NCBI RefSeq assembly: GCF_030272615.1
Contig: NC_081409.1
Span: 646,446,468 to 646,510,467, forward strand
Length of the DNA stretch: 64,000 bases
DNA from: Cryptomeria japonica
Lineage: Eukaryota > Streptophyta > Pinopsida > Cupressales > Cupressaceae
Reading direction: 5' to 3'
Shown: piece after piece, positions 1 to 10,340 of the stretch
Position numbering within the stretch: position 1 is the stretch's first letter
How the letters are laid out: every line of letters starts with the position of its first letter
Program-made: the position numbers and the translations under genes
The notes under the pieces: generated by a model
What the model was told of the DNA's origin: nothing
Databases searched by the model: none
Seen by the model: the letters and a program-made list of their open reading frames with translations, nothing else

Positions 1-301
1 CAAATGATTGAAGGTAGAGGTCCTAATGACATCTTGAATTTATATTAGGTGTACATATTAAAGTTGAAAGTACATGTAAGGGGTCACATGATTTAAATTA
101 ATGTCTTTTAAGGGGTCATGTTGAATTATTGTTGAAACTTGTATAAGGGGTAATATGATAATTAAGATGTCTTAACTTGGGCTCATGTGCACGATAATTA
201 ATGTCTTAAGGGGTCTTATTTTGACTATAGGTCCTGATGAGATCCTAAATGATGTAGGTTTAAATGTATGTATTGAAAGTATGTTTTGCATACCTTAGGT
301 T
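1..301. other. Left flank, no gene seen
   Basis: AT-rich DNA outside element B. Short phrases such as 'aaggggtca' recur a few times about 50-60 bases apart, but I see no coding frame, LTR end or RNA gene. The last bases (297-301, aggtt) are the probable left target-site duplication of B. Confidence 0.5.
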
Positions 302-320
302 TGTTGGACATTGTTGTTGC

Positions 321-2064
321 TGATAACTCAATGATGAAACATTAGTACCAAACTGGTACTGAGAGGGGGGGGGGTGAATCAGTACCAGCACAAATACAGT
401 CCAAAACTGGTTTGACAACAAATACTCCAAATGACTGCCAAACAAGGATACTGGTAAAATAGAGTGCAATCGGTAACATTCAGTACAGCTCAAATAGTCA
501 TGAACTGGTCACTCAATAAGCTTTCCTCTTAGCTCAATACTACAGTATCATTATATTCTCATGCATAAACAAGTAAACTTAACCATCAGATCTTCACAAT
601 AGTGAGTTCAATATGTTTTATAGATAGGCATAAAACATAGAACCTTCATGTGCTTAACAGGTAAAACAAAGCATCACAAGACAAAAGCATTTCACATGAC
701 ACACATATTTTTTCACATGGAAACCCAATTGGGAAAAACCACGGTGGGGATGAATACCCACAAGCTACTTTTTGAACTCTTTAGAAGTCCGCTCTGTTAG
801 GAGCCTTGTCCAGTTAAGGACATTACAATAGGTTCTGGTAGGAACTGATCCTGTTAGGGATCACCCGGTTAAGGGTTAAACCCGGTAGGGTCACCTTGTT
901 AGAGGATTTCAAGAACTCAATAGCTGAAAGGATCTCCTAAGCTCTCTAGCTTCTCAGAACTCATTAGCCTCGAGTTACCCGGTTAAGGGATTTTAATCAA
1001 GTCGGTTAAGACCACCCGATTTAAGGGATTTTGAATCAAGCCAGTTAAGGCTATCCTGTTAGGGGATTTTACAACTGTTGAAGTGGTTAGAGATCAACAT
1101 GTATTACAATGATCTATTAACAGCACTCAATGCTAATGCAGATCCGTTTAGGCTCCTCTTTTCCTTCTGCACATTCACTTTGCAGGTATCTCTTCTCTCC
1201 TTTGGTCTGGCAAGAATTATGTATCACTTCCCTTGGATACACACTCACAACTTTTGCCAACAACTTCAAAAAGAAACACAACATCGACCTTATAGGAAAC
1301 ATATAGGTCGGTAGCAAAAACCCTAAACCCTAAACCTGTTAGGTTAAGCAATTCAAGCGGTTCAATCCTGACCGTTGAATCATACTGCATTAAATGGAAC
1401 ACTCTTGAATCGATCTCAAGACATTCTCCATCGCCCATTATCCACCGATTTCTTGGTGACTGATAACTCATCACATGTTATCACCGTTTGATAGACTTCG
1501 CACATTCCTGAGGTAGACAAGAATAGTCTTCTTCATGCAAGATCCTTCACGCGCACAGAGCTTACGTGGCAACACGATCTGTCCTCCATCATACTGCTAA
1601 CTCATCACACAGAGGTCACCGATTGAGTCACACAAACTTGAGGTACTCCAACCGGAAACCCTGAAGTGGAAGCTACCTACCAACCAGTAGTCATACAATG
1701 CTTCCATGTGCCGGTTCCCATAACTACATGTCAGTTCCCATAACTACATGCCAGTTCCCATAACTACATGCCGGTTCCCATAACTAGATGTTGGTTCACC
1801 TTGAATAAATATGCCGCTTCACTTTGGCATATAAAACGGTTCATACATATGCCGGTTCCCATAACTAGATGCCGGTTCACCTTGAATAAATATGCCGCTT
1901 CACTTTGGCATATAAACCGGCTCATACATATGCCGGTTCCTCTCTCTTCACCTATCACATGTGCCGGTTCACACCATGTCTCATATTGACATCAATGACA
2001 ACATACAATATCATTATTTCATGCCAGTTTTCGTAATGCCATGCCGGTTCACATAATGCCAACA
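321..2064 (-). repeat. Element A 3' LTR (1744 bp)
   Basis: The left copy of the A LTR. It contains the conserved LTR-end module (G-tract followed by 'gtgaatcagt', 365-385; 'gggaaaaaccacggtgggga', 733-752), a telomere-like run 'aaccctaaaccctaaacc' (1319-1336), and the U3 dyad ttgacatcaatgacaa (1986-2001). It is 139 bp longer than the right copy because of tandem expansion at 1711-1932. Confidence 0.93.
1711..1932. repeat. Tandem expansions inside the A 3' LTR
   Basis: Two superimposed tandem repeats. Four 20-bp units of the form 'ccggttcccataactacatg' occupy 1711-1790. An 81-bp unit ending in 'catacatatg' occurs at 1771-1851 and 1852-1932. The other A LTR (near 7790-7870) has one copy of each, so the expansions arose in this LTR after or during insertion. 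Confidence 0.9.
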
Positions 2065-2082
2065 ATCTCCCCCTTTGGCATT
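2055..2082 (-). promoter_or_regulatory. Element A polypurine tract within a hairpin at the 3' LTR junction
   Basis: On the minus strand, gccaaagggggagat directly precedes the 3' LTR start TGTTGGCATT, the expected place for the PPT that primes plus-strand DNA synthesis. AATGCCAA (2055-2062) and TTGGCATT (2075-2082) are perfect inverted repeats with a 12-base spacer that holds most of the PPT. The same geometry recurs in C, E and F. Confidence 0.85.
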
Positions 2083-2307
2083 GATGGCAATATACAAAAG
2101 ATATCTTCTTTCCTTCACATCTTCTCCCCATTTGCTGCAGATATCTTTTTGCTTCACTCCTTCTCCCCCTTTGACAACAATGCCAAAGTGGAGGTACAGT
2201 CATCACTGTTTCATCATGTTGCTCCCCCTGAGGAGTAGCATCCTTCAACACACCAATCAACCAAAAATTTGTCTTTCCAGTACCTGACTGATGTGGAACA
2301 ATCACTT

Positions 2308-3900
2308 TTAGTTCACCTCTTGAAGGGGCAATACCCCTAATTCACCTCTCAAATGCACAAATGTTGTCTTTGGGAGAGGCTTGGTGAATATGTCTGCTAA
2401 TTGCTCCTTACTGGACACATGCTCTAGTGCAATCTCTTTATTCTGAACCTTTTCCCTCAAGAAATGATACTTAAGCTCAAAATGCTTGGTTCTAGAATGT
2501 AAAACCAGATTCTTTGATATATTGATAGCACTTGTGTTATCACAGAATATGCTTACATACTGCAACATACTCCGCTTCTGCTGTAGACTGAGAGATACAA
2601 CTCTGCTTTTTACTCATCCATGAGACCAGTCTACCACTGAGAAAGAATGCACCACCGGTTGTGCTCTTCCGGTCATCCACATTACTTGCCCAATTAGCAT
2701 CTGTGAACACTTTCAGATTGAAATCATTACTGTATGGGTACCACAATCCATAGTCAACTGTTCCCTTCAGATACCTAAGAATCCGCTTGATTGCAATCAA
2801 GTGAGATTCTCTTGGACTCTTCTGGAACCTTGCAGTAATGCCAACTACATGTGCAATATTCGATCTGCTATGCACTACATAATGCAACTTACCAATCATT
2901 GATCAATATTCCTTCTCATCAACAAGTGCAGAATCATCCTCCTTTGTCAATTTGCAACCGGTCACCATCGATGTACCAACCGGTTTGCTATCTTCCATGC
3001 CAAAAGTCTTCAACACCTCTTTGACATATTTGGAGTGAGCGATGAAGATTCCATCTTCCATCTGCTGGATCTGCAATCCAATGAAGAACTTAATCTCCCC
3101 TATGAGTGACATCTCAAACTCTTTCTTCATCTCATCAGCAAACTCATGACTCATCTTGTCATCTCCAACAAAGATGATGTCATCAATAAAAACTTCACAG
3201 ATTAGAATCTGATCTCCTTCAGACTTCAAGTAGATATTGCTATCTTCACTTTTTCTCTCAAATCCAATCTTCACAAGATGGGAATGTAGGTGCTCATACC
3301 ATGCCCTAGGTGCTTGCTTTAGACCATATAATGCTTTATGTAGCCTACATACCATGTCACTGTCTTTAGATAGGGCAAACCCATCTGGTTGCTCAATATA
3401 CACCTCCTCTTCAAGTACACCATTTAGGAATGCAGATTTTACATCCATTTGATATACCTTGAACCTCTTAAAAGCTGCATATGCAAGAAGCATACAAACT
3501 CCTTCCAATCTGGCTATAGGAGAAAAGGTTTCCCCATAGTCTTCACCTTCTTCTTGAGCATATCCTTTGCATACCAGTCTGGCTTTATTCCTAATCACTG
3601 TGCCATCCTCATTCAACTTATTTTTGAACACCCATTTGGTGCCAATGACATTTTTATGCTCTGGTTTGGGTACCAAGGACCATGTACCATTTTTCTCCAT
3701 CTGGTCAAGTTCTTCTTCCATTGCCTTGATCCAGTCTTCATCTTTATGAGCCTCTTTGAATGACTTAGGCTCAAATTCAAAGATCATACATGAGTTTTCT
3801 CTGATCTTTCTTCTGGTAAGGATTCCTACATCCTTATCACCTATGATCTACTTGGGATCATGATTCAACTTGACATACTAAGGAATGGTCTTAACAAGTT
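2308..3900 (-). pseudogene. Element A reverse transcriptase and RNase H
   Basis: The C-terminal half of Copia pol, which copies element RNA into DNA. On the minus strand from 3787: a region with [20 protein letters not shown], then the RT motifs DVKSAFLNG and [12 protein letters not shown] (catalytic DD kept), PRAWY, and from 2899 an RNase H segment with TDANWA, KSTTGGAFF and AEAEYVAV, ending ELGVLPLQEVN at 2308. Breaks: a stop at about 2900 splits RT from RNase H, a frameshift lies near 2540-2568, and stops fall in the linker above 3790. The 3' untranslated region (2083-2307) carries two extra purine tracts of the form gtcaaagggggag. Not functional as it stands. Confidence 0.93.
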
Positions 3901-3997
3901 CTTCTTGCTTTTCCTCTTCATCCTCATCTTCATCAGTATCAACATTCACTGGTTTAGGAACACTGTTACTGGTACTCGGTTGACTGATAACCGGTTC

Positions 3998-5420
3998 CTA
4001 GAAGGTTGCAACCAGTTCATTTACAGCTTGCTCACTGCCGGTTTCCTCAGTCTTCTTAGAGGATTCATCAACTCTTACATTGATGCTTTCCATAATTCTC
4101 TGAGTCCTATTGTTGTAGATTTTGAAAGTTTTACTCTTGGTGGAATATCCTAGAAATATTCCCTCATCACATTTAGCTTCAAATTTCCCCTGATGTTCAC
4201 TTCTCTTGATGTAACATTTGCTACCAAATACCTTAAAGTAGTTAACCACAGGTGTCTTACCGGTCCAATACTCATAAGGAGTTTTCTCCTTACCCTTTTT
4301 GATGAGTACCCGGTTCATAGTGTAGACTGCAGTGCTCACCGCTTCTCTCCAAAAGGTGTGAGCTACCTTTCCTTGAATCAACATGGTTCTAGCTACTTCA
4401 ACCACCGTCCGGTTATTCCTCTCTGCTAGGCCATTCTGCTATGGAGTCCGAGGGGTAGACAACTGTCTCTTGATGCGAAATTCTTCACAATACTTGTTGA
4501 ATTCACTGGAAGTGAATTCCCCTCCTTGATCAGTTCTAAGACACTTGATCCTTCTACCACTTTCCTTCTCCACTAATGCTCTAAAAGCTTTGAATTTCGC
4601 AAAGGCTTTAGACTTGTCTTTCAAGAATGTGACCCACATCATTCTTGAGTAGTCATCAGTGAGAATCATGAAGTGCCTATCAACCTGCACACTTCTAGTT
4701 TTCATAGGACCACATAAATCAGTATGCACAAGATCAAGCAAGTTGTTAGCAGTGAAAGATTTACCTTTAAAGGTTGAGGAAGACATTTTCCCTAATTGAC
4801 ATTCTCTACACAAGGTATTATCCAGTTTGCTTAGCACTGGCAACCCTCTAACTGCCTTGATCTTACTAGCCTTCACAATGTTATCAAAGTTCACATGGCA
4901 GAATCTCCTATGCCAAATCCAGCTATCATCAAGCTTAGCCATAAGACATGTACTTATATTTGCATTCAGATGAAATAGGTTACCTTTAGTCTGCATGCCG
5001 GTGGCTACCAATTTACCATCTTTACCTTTGATTCTGCAAACTCCATTCTTGAATTGCAGAGTGAGGCCACTGTCATTTAACTGGGCAACACTTAGAAGGT
5101 TGTGTCTGAGACCATCAACCCAGTTCACATTGTCAGCACTACTCTTTCCATTCAAAGAGATGGACCCTCTACCTTTGACCATGCACAGTGCATCATTGCC
5201 AAAGCGAACCACACCACCATCATACTCCTCTAAGGATAGAAACTTGCTCCGGTCACCAGTCATATGGTGAGAACAGCCATTGTCAATGATCCACTCATTG
5301 GAATCATCAAACTAGGAGACAAGAGCCTTCTTGTCTGCCACATCTTCCTTTACAGCAACAAACACAATGTCTTCATTCTCTTCATCTTTTGATTCCTCAT
5401 CTGTGACACCTTCATCAACT
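3998..5420 (-). pseudogene. Element A protease and integrase
   Basis: The N-terminal half of Copia pol. The aspartic protease site is at 5276-5284 within WIIDNGCSHHMTGD; the family norm is D-S/T-G, and here it reads D-N-G, a change likely to impair cleavage. Downstream come the GAG-pre-integrase zinc region (HRRFCHVNFDN, CRECQLGK) and the integrase core with HTDLCGP (first catalytic Asp), LTDDYSRMMWV (second Asp) and RTDQGGEF. After one stop at about 4440 (RTP*QNG) follow AERNNRTVVEVARTM and the integrase C-terminal part GSKCYIKR...EGIFLGYSTKS. The order protease-integrase before RT identifies Copia. Confidence 0.92.
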
Positions 5421-5439
5421 GCCACAAAATAATTTCTTC

Positions 5440-6328
5440 GGTTTCATCCTTTGAATTTCTTGAACCTTTCCTATTTATCCTTGTTGTTACTATTAGGACA
5501 ATTCATAGCAATATGTCCTATCTGGTTACAGGAGAAAAATTTCAAAGGTAGCTTACCTTTGTATTTACTAGTTCCTTTTGAGAATTTCCTGGCAAGAAGT
5601 GCTTCAAATTCCATCAGAAACTCTTCATCCTTCATTTCTCTACTCTAATTAGGTTCCCCACTAGTGCTAGCCTCTTTTCCTTTTCTGGAAGGTATAGCAG
5701 AGGCTTTAAAAGCTGATTATGTCTTTTGAACACTACCATCAAAACTATTCAGCTCATAGGCTATCAACTTGGCTATGATGGAGTCCAAGGACGCCTTAGA
5801 CTTGTCTATTGATCTCAGCTCCTGAATAGCAGCAACCCTTATTGTATAGACCGACAACAGGGATCTCAGGACTTTGCTTACCACAGTGGAATCTTCTATT
5901 TTGCCACTTGCACTCTTTATTTCTCCAACAACTATTTTGATTCTTATTCCATACTGCTGAATGGTCTCTCCTTCAACCATCCGCATGTCTTCAAACTTCC
6001 CTCTTAGGCTCTCTTCCTTAGCCTATTTTACACGCTCATCACCACCATAGATATTTTCAAGAGCATCCCATACCTCTTTGGGATTTGCCTTGTCCTAAAC
6101 ATCAATGAACTCAATGTCAGATAGACTAATGATGAGGGCTTCCATGACTTGCCCATTTTCTTGTATCTCTCTCTTTTGGTCATCGGTGAGAGTACCAGTA
6201 GGAACAACATATACATTTTCAACATAACTCTAGTGTTGAACACCCATGCTTTTGATGAATATCTTCATCCTGCCTTTCCAGATACCAAAATTTTCCCTAT
6301 TAAACTTTGGACCTTCCCTCTTCATCAT
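5440..6328 (-). pseudogene. Element A gag
   Basis: The capsid/nucleocapsid gene of A. The likely start is the ATG pair at 6328/6325, just inside the 5' LTR and PBS, followed by KFNRENFGIWKGRM, the usual Copia gag opening. Middle part: GETIQQYGIRIKIVVGEIKS and ...SLDSIIAKLIAYEL (5717-5986). A zinc knuckle at about 5494-5535 reads FFSCNQIGHIAMNC: the first Cys of the CCHC set is Phe. Several stops and frameshifts break the frame (for example near 6010-6090 and 6240), so no intact capsid is encoded. Confidence 0.88.
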
Positions 6329-6383
6329 TTGACTAGGATCTTTTCCTCAAGCGGTTAAACTTACAACACAGAGGACCTGGAGT

Positions 6384-6397
6384 GCTCTGATACCAAT
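6384..6397 (-). promoter_or_regulatory. Element A primer-binding site
   Basis: The minus strand reads attggtatcagagc immediately after the 5' LTR. TGGTATCAGAGC is the usual plant Copia PBS, complementary to the 3' end of initiator tRNA-Met, and fixes the element's orientation. Confidence 0.92.
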
Positions 6398-8002
6398 TGA
6401 TAACTCAATGATGAACCATTAGTACCAAACCGATACTAAGAGGGGGGGGGGGAGGTGAATCAGTACTGGCACAAATACAGTCCAAAACTAGTTTGACAAC
6501 AAATACTCCAAATGACTGACAAACAGGGATACCGGTAAAACAAAGTGCAATCGGTAACATTCAGTACAGCTCAAACAGTCATGAACCAGTCACTCAATAA
6601 GCTTTCCTCTTAGCTTAATACTACAGTATCATTATATTCTCATTCATAAACAAGTAAACTTAACCATCAGATCTTCACAACAGTGAGTTCAATATGTTTT
6701 ATAGACAGGCATAAAACATAGATCCTCCATGTGCTTAACAGGCAAAACAAAACATCACAAGACAAAAGCATTTCACATGACACATATTTTTTCACGTGGA
6801 AACCCAACTGGGAAAAACCACGGTGGGGATGAATACCCACAAGCTACTTTTTGAACTCTTTAGAAGTCCACTCTGTTAGGAGCCTTGTCCGGTTAAGGAC
6901 ATTACTATAGGTTCTAGTAGGAACCGATCCTATTAGGGATCACCCGGTTAAGGGTTAAACCCGGTAGGGTCACCTTGTTAGAGGATTTCAAGAACTCAAT
7001 AGCTGAAAGGATCTCCTAAGCTCTCTAGCTTCTTAGAACTCATTAGCCTCGAGTTACCCGGTTAAGGGATTTGAATCAAGCCGGTTCAGACCACCTGATT
7101 TAAGGGATTTTGAATCAAGCCAGTTAAGGCTACCTTGTTAGGGGATTTTACAACCATTGAAGTGGTTAGAGATCAACAGGTATTACAATGATCTGTTAAC
7201 AACACTCAATGCTAATGCAGATCCATTTAGGCTCCTCTTTTCCTTCTGCACATTCACTTTGCAGGTATCTCTTCTCTCCTTTGGTGTGGCAAGAATTACG
7301 TATCACTTCGCTTGGATACACACTCGAAACTTTTGCCAACAACTTTAGAAAGAAACACAACATCGACCTTATAGCAAACATATAGGTCGGTAGCAAAAAC
7401 CCTAAACCTTAAACCTAATAGGTTAAGCAATTCAAACGGTTTGATCCTGACCGTTGAATCATACTGCATTAAATGCAACACTCTTGAATCGATCTCAAGA
7501 CATTCTCCATCATCCATTATCCACCAATTTCTTGGCGGCTGATAACTCATCACGCATTGTCACCATTTGACAGACTTCGCACATTCCCGAGGTAGACAGG
7601 AATAGTCTTCTTCATGCAAGATCCTTCACGTGCACAGAGCTTACGTGGCAACACGATATGTCCTCCATCATACTGCTAACTCATCACACAGAGATCACCG
7701 ATTGAGTCACACAGACTTGAGGTACTCCAACCGGAAACCCTAAAGTGGAAGCTACCTACCAACCGGTAGTCATACAATGCTTCCATGTGCCGGTTCCCAT
7801 AACTACATGCTGATTCACCTTGAATAAATATGCCGCTTCACTTTGGCATATAAACCAGTTCATACATATGCCGATTCCTCTCTCTTCACCTATCACATGT
7901 GTCAGTTCACACCATGTCTCATATTGACATCAATGACAACATACAATATCATTATTTCATGCCGATTTTCGTAATGCCATGTCGGTTCACATAATGCCAA
8001 CA
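6398..8002 (-). repeat. Element A 5' LTR (1605 bp)
   Basis: The right copy of the A LTR, starting TGATAACTCA and ending AATGCCAACA on the plus strand, with TSD GTTGC at 8003-8007. It lacks the 1711-1932 expansions of the other copy. It carries a 10-12 base G tract near 6440 followed by 'gaatcagtac', the U5-end module common to most LTRs in the window. Confidence 0.93.
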
Positions 8003-8007
8003 GTTGC

Positions 8008-9313
8008 TAGGATATGTTGTTGTCATTGATGTCAACATATTCTTGCTTTGGTGATTGCAGATTGGTTTATCGGGATTTTTTTGTGGTGTATGGAGTATCT
8101 ATAGTATCATTATATTCTTCTATATTGGCTTTGGTGATTCAAAAATCTTAATTGATCATATCAGATGATTCAGTTTTGCAGCTTGTTTATCTGATCAGTG
8201 CTTTGTAGAGTTCAATATTTCCTTCAGTATATTCTGGTGTGACTAGATCTTCAGCTGAGATTTTGGGATATTGTTTGGGATGATCTTTTGTATCTTTATT
8301 TCTGATGATTTTTGATTTGGTTCTCTACAAGTTACCTTTTCTTCATAATAGTTGCTGCTATTGTGTATTCTTGAGTTACAAATGTTGATCGATGGAGATT
8401 TGATAAGTGGTGTTGGTGCAACTATTGCTGATGTTTCTAACGTGATTGATGGTGTTTCATAAGTATGTCCTATTTGTTTTGATCATCCACATTTATTGTT
8501 GTGCGAGTTCTTAGTGATTATGCTGATCCGATGATGTTCTTTGTGTTATGCGGTTTTTCTAGTGGTGTAGTATGTTGCGTTTAATCTTGTCATGATTATC
8601 GGTGGTGATGTGCATTTGGCATTTTGGTTTTGGACCATTTTATGTCATATATATCATTATATTGGTCTGGTGGTCGATCTTTATATTATGTGATGTAATT
8701 TGTAATTGTGAGTTGAGGGTTTAGCCGACCTTGTTGTCAAGGTTGATGATTTGTATAAATAGGAGATATTATCATGTAATTTAGGTATCAGTGTTGTTTC
8801 TGCATTATCTGAGAGTGGTGTATGTGTGATCAAGTGATTCATCCTTTGACATTGTGATTGACAAGAGATTTGTGTTGAAGTGCAGACAGTTGAGCTTAAC
8901 TGGAACTATGATCAGGCATTTGGAGATGTTATTCTTTAAGTTTATTCCTTCCAGATTGTAGTCCAAATCTTGTTGTAAGTTAGTGAGACTTCCCTGAGGG
9001 TTGTAGCCTTTCGAGTCATTATCTTCTGAGCAGTGAGCTCTAGGTAGTGTGGATGAATGCATGTGAATTCCCCATCGTAATATTTTCAGATACTACTACA
9101 CAGTATCATCTTATTGTGGGTAGGTTCCCACCGTGGTTTTTCCCTTAACCGAGTTTTCCACGTCAAAATCTTGGTGTTGTGTGTTGTGCTTTCAATTTTC
9201 TTATCTTTATTATTGTTGCAGTTTATCATATATGTTTTTATGGTTAAGTTTGTAGATCTGATGAAAATTGATTCACCCCCCCTCTTAGTTTTCCTTCATT
9301 GTTGTTGCCAACA
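8008..9313 (+). repeat. Element B 5' LTR, main part
   Basis: Continuation of the LTR that starts at 302-320. It contains the U3 dyad TTGTCATTGATGTCAA (8020-8035), a TATA-like box (8754), the module 'cccaccgtggtttttccc' (9128-9145), 'gattcaccccccctcttag' (9270-9288), and ends GTTGCCAACA at 9313. It aligns throughout with 20004-21303. Confidence 0.92.
8754..8760 (+). promoter_or_regulatory. TATA-like box in the B 5' LTR
   Basis: 'tataaat' in 'gatttgtataaataggag', conserved in the other B LTR ('gatttgtataaatgtgat', about 20744). It lies about 550 bases before the LTR end, a plausible U3 promoter that sets the U3/R boundary downstream. Inferred from position and conservation only. Confidence 0.45.
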
Positions 9314-9328
9314 ATTGGCATCAGAGCT
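9314..9328 (+). promoter_or_regulatory. Element B primer-binding site
   Basis: 'attggcatcagagct' abuts the 5' LTR end. It differs at one base from the standard TGGTATCAGAGC, so pairing with initiator tRNA-Met would have one mismatch. Confidence 0.85.
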
Positions 9329-9369
9329 AGATCTTCTTGAAGAAGATTAACTGTGTGAGGAGATCTAGG

Positions 9370-10340
9370 ATGGCAACTAGAAGTGGAAGTGTTATCTTTA
9401 AGAAGGAGAGTCTGAGATTTGATGGTAGTACCTATGCTATATGGAAGAATCGGATGGAGGTGCACTCGAGATGTCTTGGAGAAGATTATTTGAAAATTAG
9501 AAAGAATGTCTATTATGTTCCTCAGAATGGACCAGCTACTACTGATGAGATCAAGGAAGCTGAAAATAACATTAGAGCAAAGGAAGCATTGTTGAGTGCC
9601 CTGATTGATTTAGAGATGACAAATGTAATGGGACTTCGGACCACACATGAGATCTGGGAAAAGCTTGAAACCCTATATGAAGGAGATAAACAAGTGAAAG
9701 TTGCTAAGCTACAGAGCTTGAAAGGAAAATATGAGATGCTAAAGATGGGAGAAGATGAGAACATAAATACCTTTATGGCTAAGGTAAATGATCTTGTCGT
9801 AGGTATCAGATGTGCTGGTGGAAACCTTGAAGAAGATGAAATTGTTGCTAAGGGGTTGAGCTCTTTGCCTCCTGCTTACAAACATAAGGTAGTTGCTATT
9901 GATGAGATCCAAAGTGTGACTACAGTAACAAGAGATATGTTGGTTGGAAAGATTGCTGCATTTTAGATGAGCGAATTTGGTGAATCACAAGGAAAGTCTA
10001 AGGAAAAATTTAGAACATCTATATCCAAAAAGAAAAAATATGATCCTGAAGAATATAGAATATCTGAATATGAAAGAGAGAGAAGAGAGATGGAAGAGCA
10101 AGAAAGAGAATTGGAAGAGCTTGAAGAATTGATTGCTCAAAGATTGCCTAAAGGAGCTGGTAAGTATGATGGAAATTACCCTTGAATTTTTTCTCTTGCA
10201 ATAAGGTAGGACATTTTGCTTCTAGATGCTCGATGAGAATGGATAAATATGTTAGGCATGATAAATTCAATAAGCACGATAGAAATGAAGATGGATCGAT
10301 ACCTGTTGATTCCACAAGCTACACTATTGAGGAGAAAACC
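9370..10340 (+). pseudogene. Element B gag
   Basis: The capsid gene of B, best start ATG at 9370 (MATRSGSVIFKKESL), with LRFDGSTYAIWKNRMEVH, the Copia gag opening, and a UBN2-like middle (ALLSALIDLEMTNVMGL, ...IWEKLETLYEGD). The first frame runs to a stop at 9964, resumes in phase at 9967 with a charged, coiled-coil-like segment (EYERERREMEEQERELEELE) and meets another stop at 10183. The zinc knuckle at 10188-10220 reads FFSCNKVGHFASRC, where the first Cys is replaced by Phe as in element A. Copia gag normally continues into pol without a stop, so these stops disable it. Confidence 0.9.

Larger units (their letters stand above)
321..8002 (-). mobile_element. Ty1/Copia LTR retrotransposon A, nested in the B 5' LTR
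   Basis: A complete but decayed Copia element on the minus strand. LTR edges read TGATAACTCA...AATGCCAACA on the plus strand at both ends (321-2064 and 6398-8002). Flanks are GTTGC at 316-320 and 8003-8007, an exact 5-bp target-site duplication. Removing A restores the B LTR 'ttgttgctaggatat', matching the uninterrupted 3' LTR of B at 19994-20010. In minus-strand order: 5' LTR, PBS, gag, protease, integrase, RT, RNase H, PPT, 3' LTR. In a 60-base stretch starting 'aaccatcagatc' the LTRs differ at only 2 positions, so A is younger than B. Gag-pol nevertheless carries several stops and frameshifts. Confidence 0.95.

Noticed and set aside
1711-1790. Regular 20-bp repeats resembling a CRISPR array
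   Set aside because: Units are contiguous with no spacers, lie in an LTR and in a plant-type genome.
3449-3763. Plus-strand frames across the A reverse transcriptase
   Set aside because: These are shadows of the minus-strand RT, which has clear motifs.
9314-9328. tRNA gene near the PBS
   Set aside because: Only the short primer-binding complement is present; no cloverleaf can be formed with neighbouring sequence.
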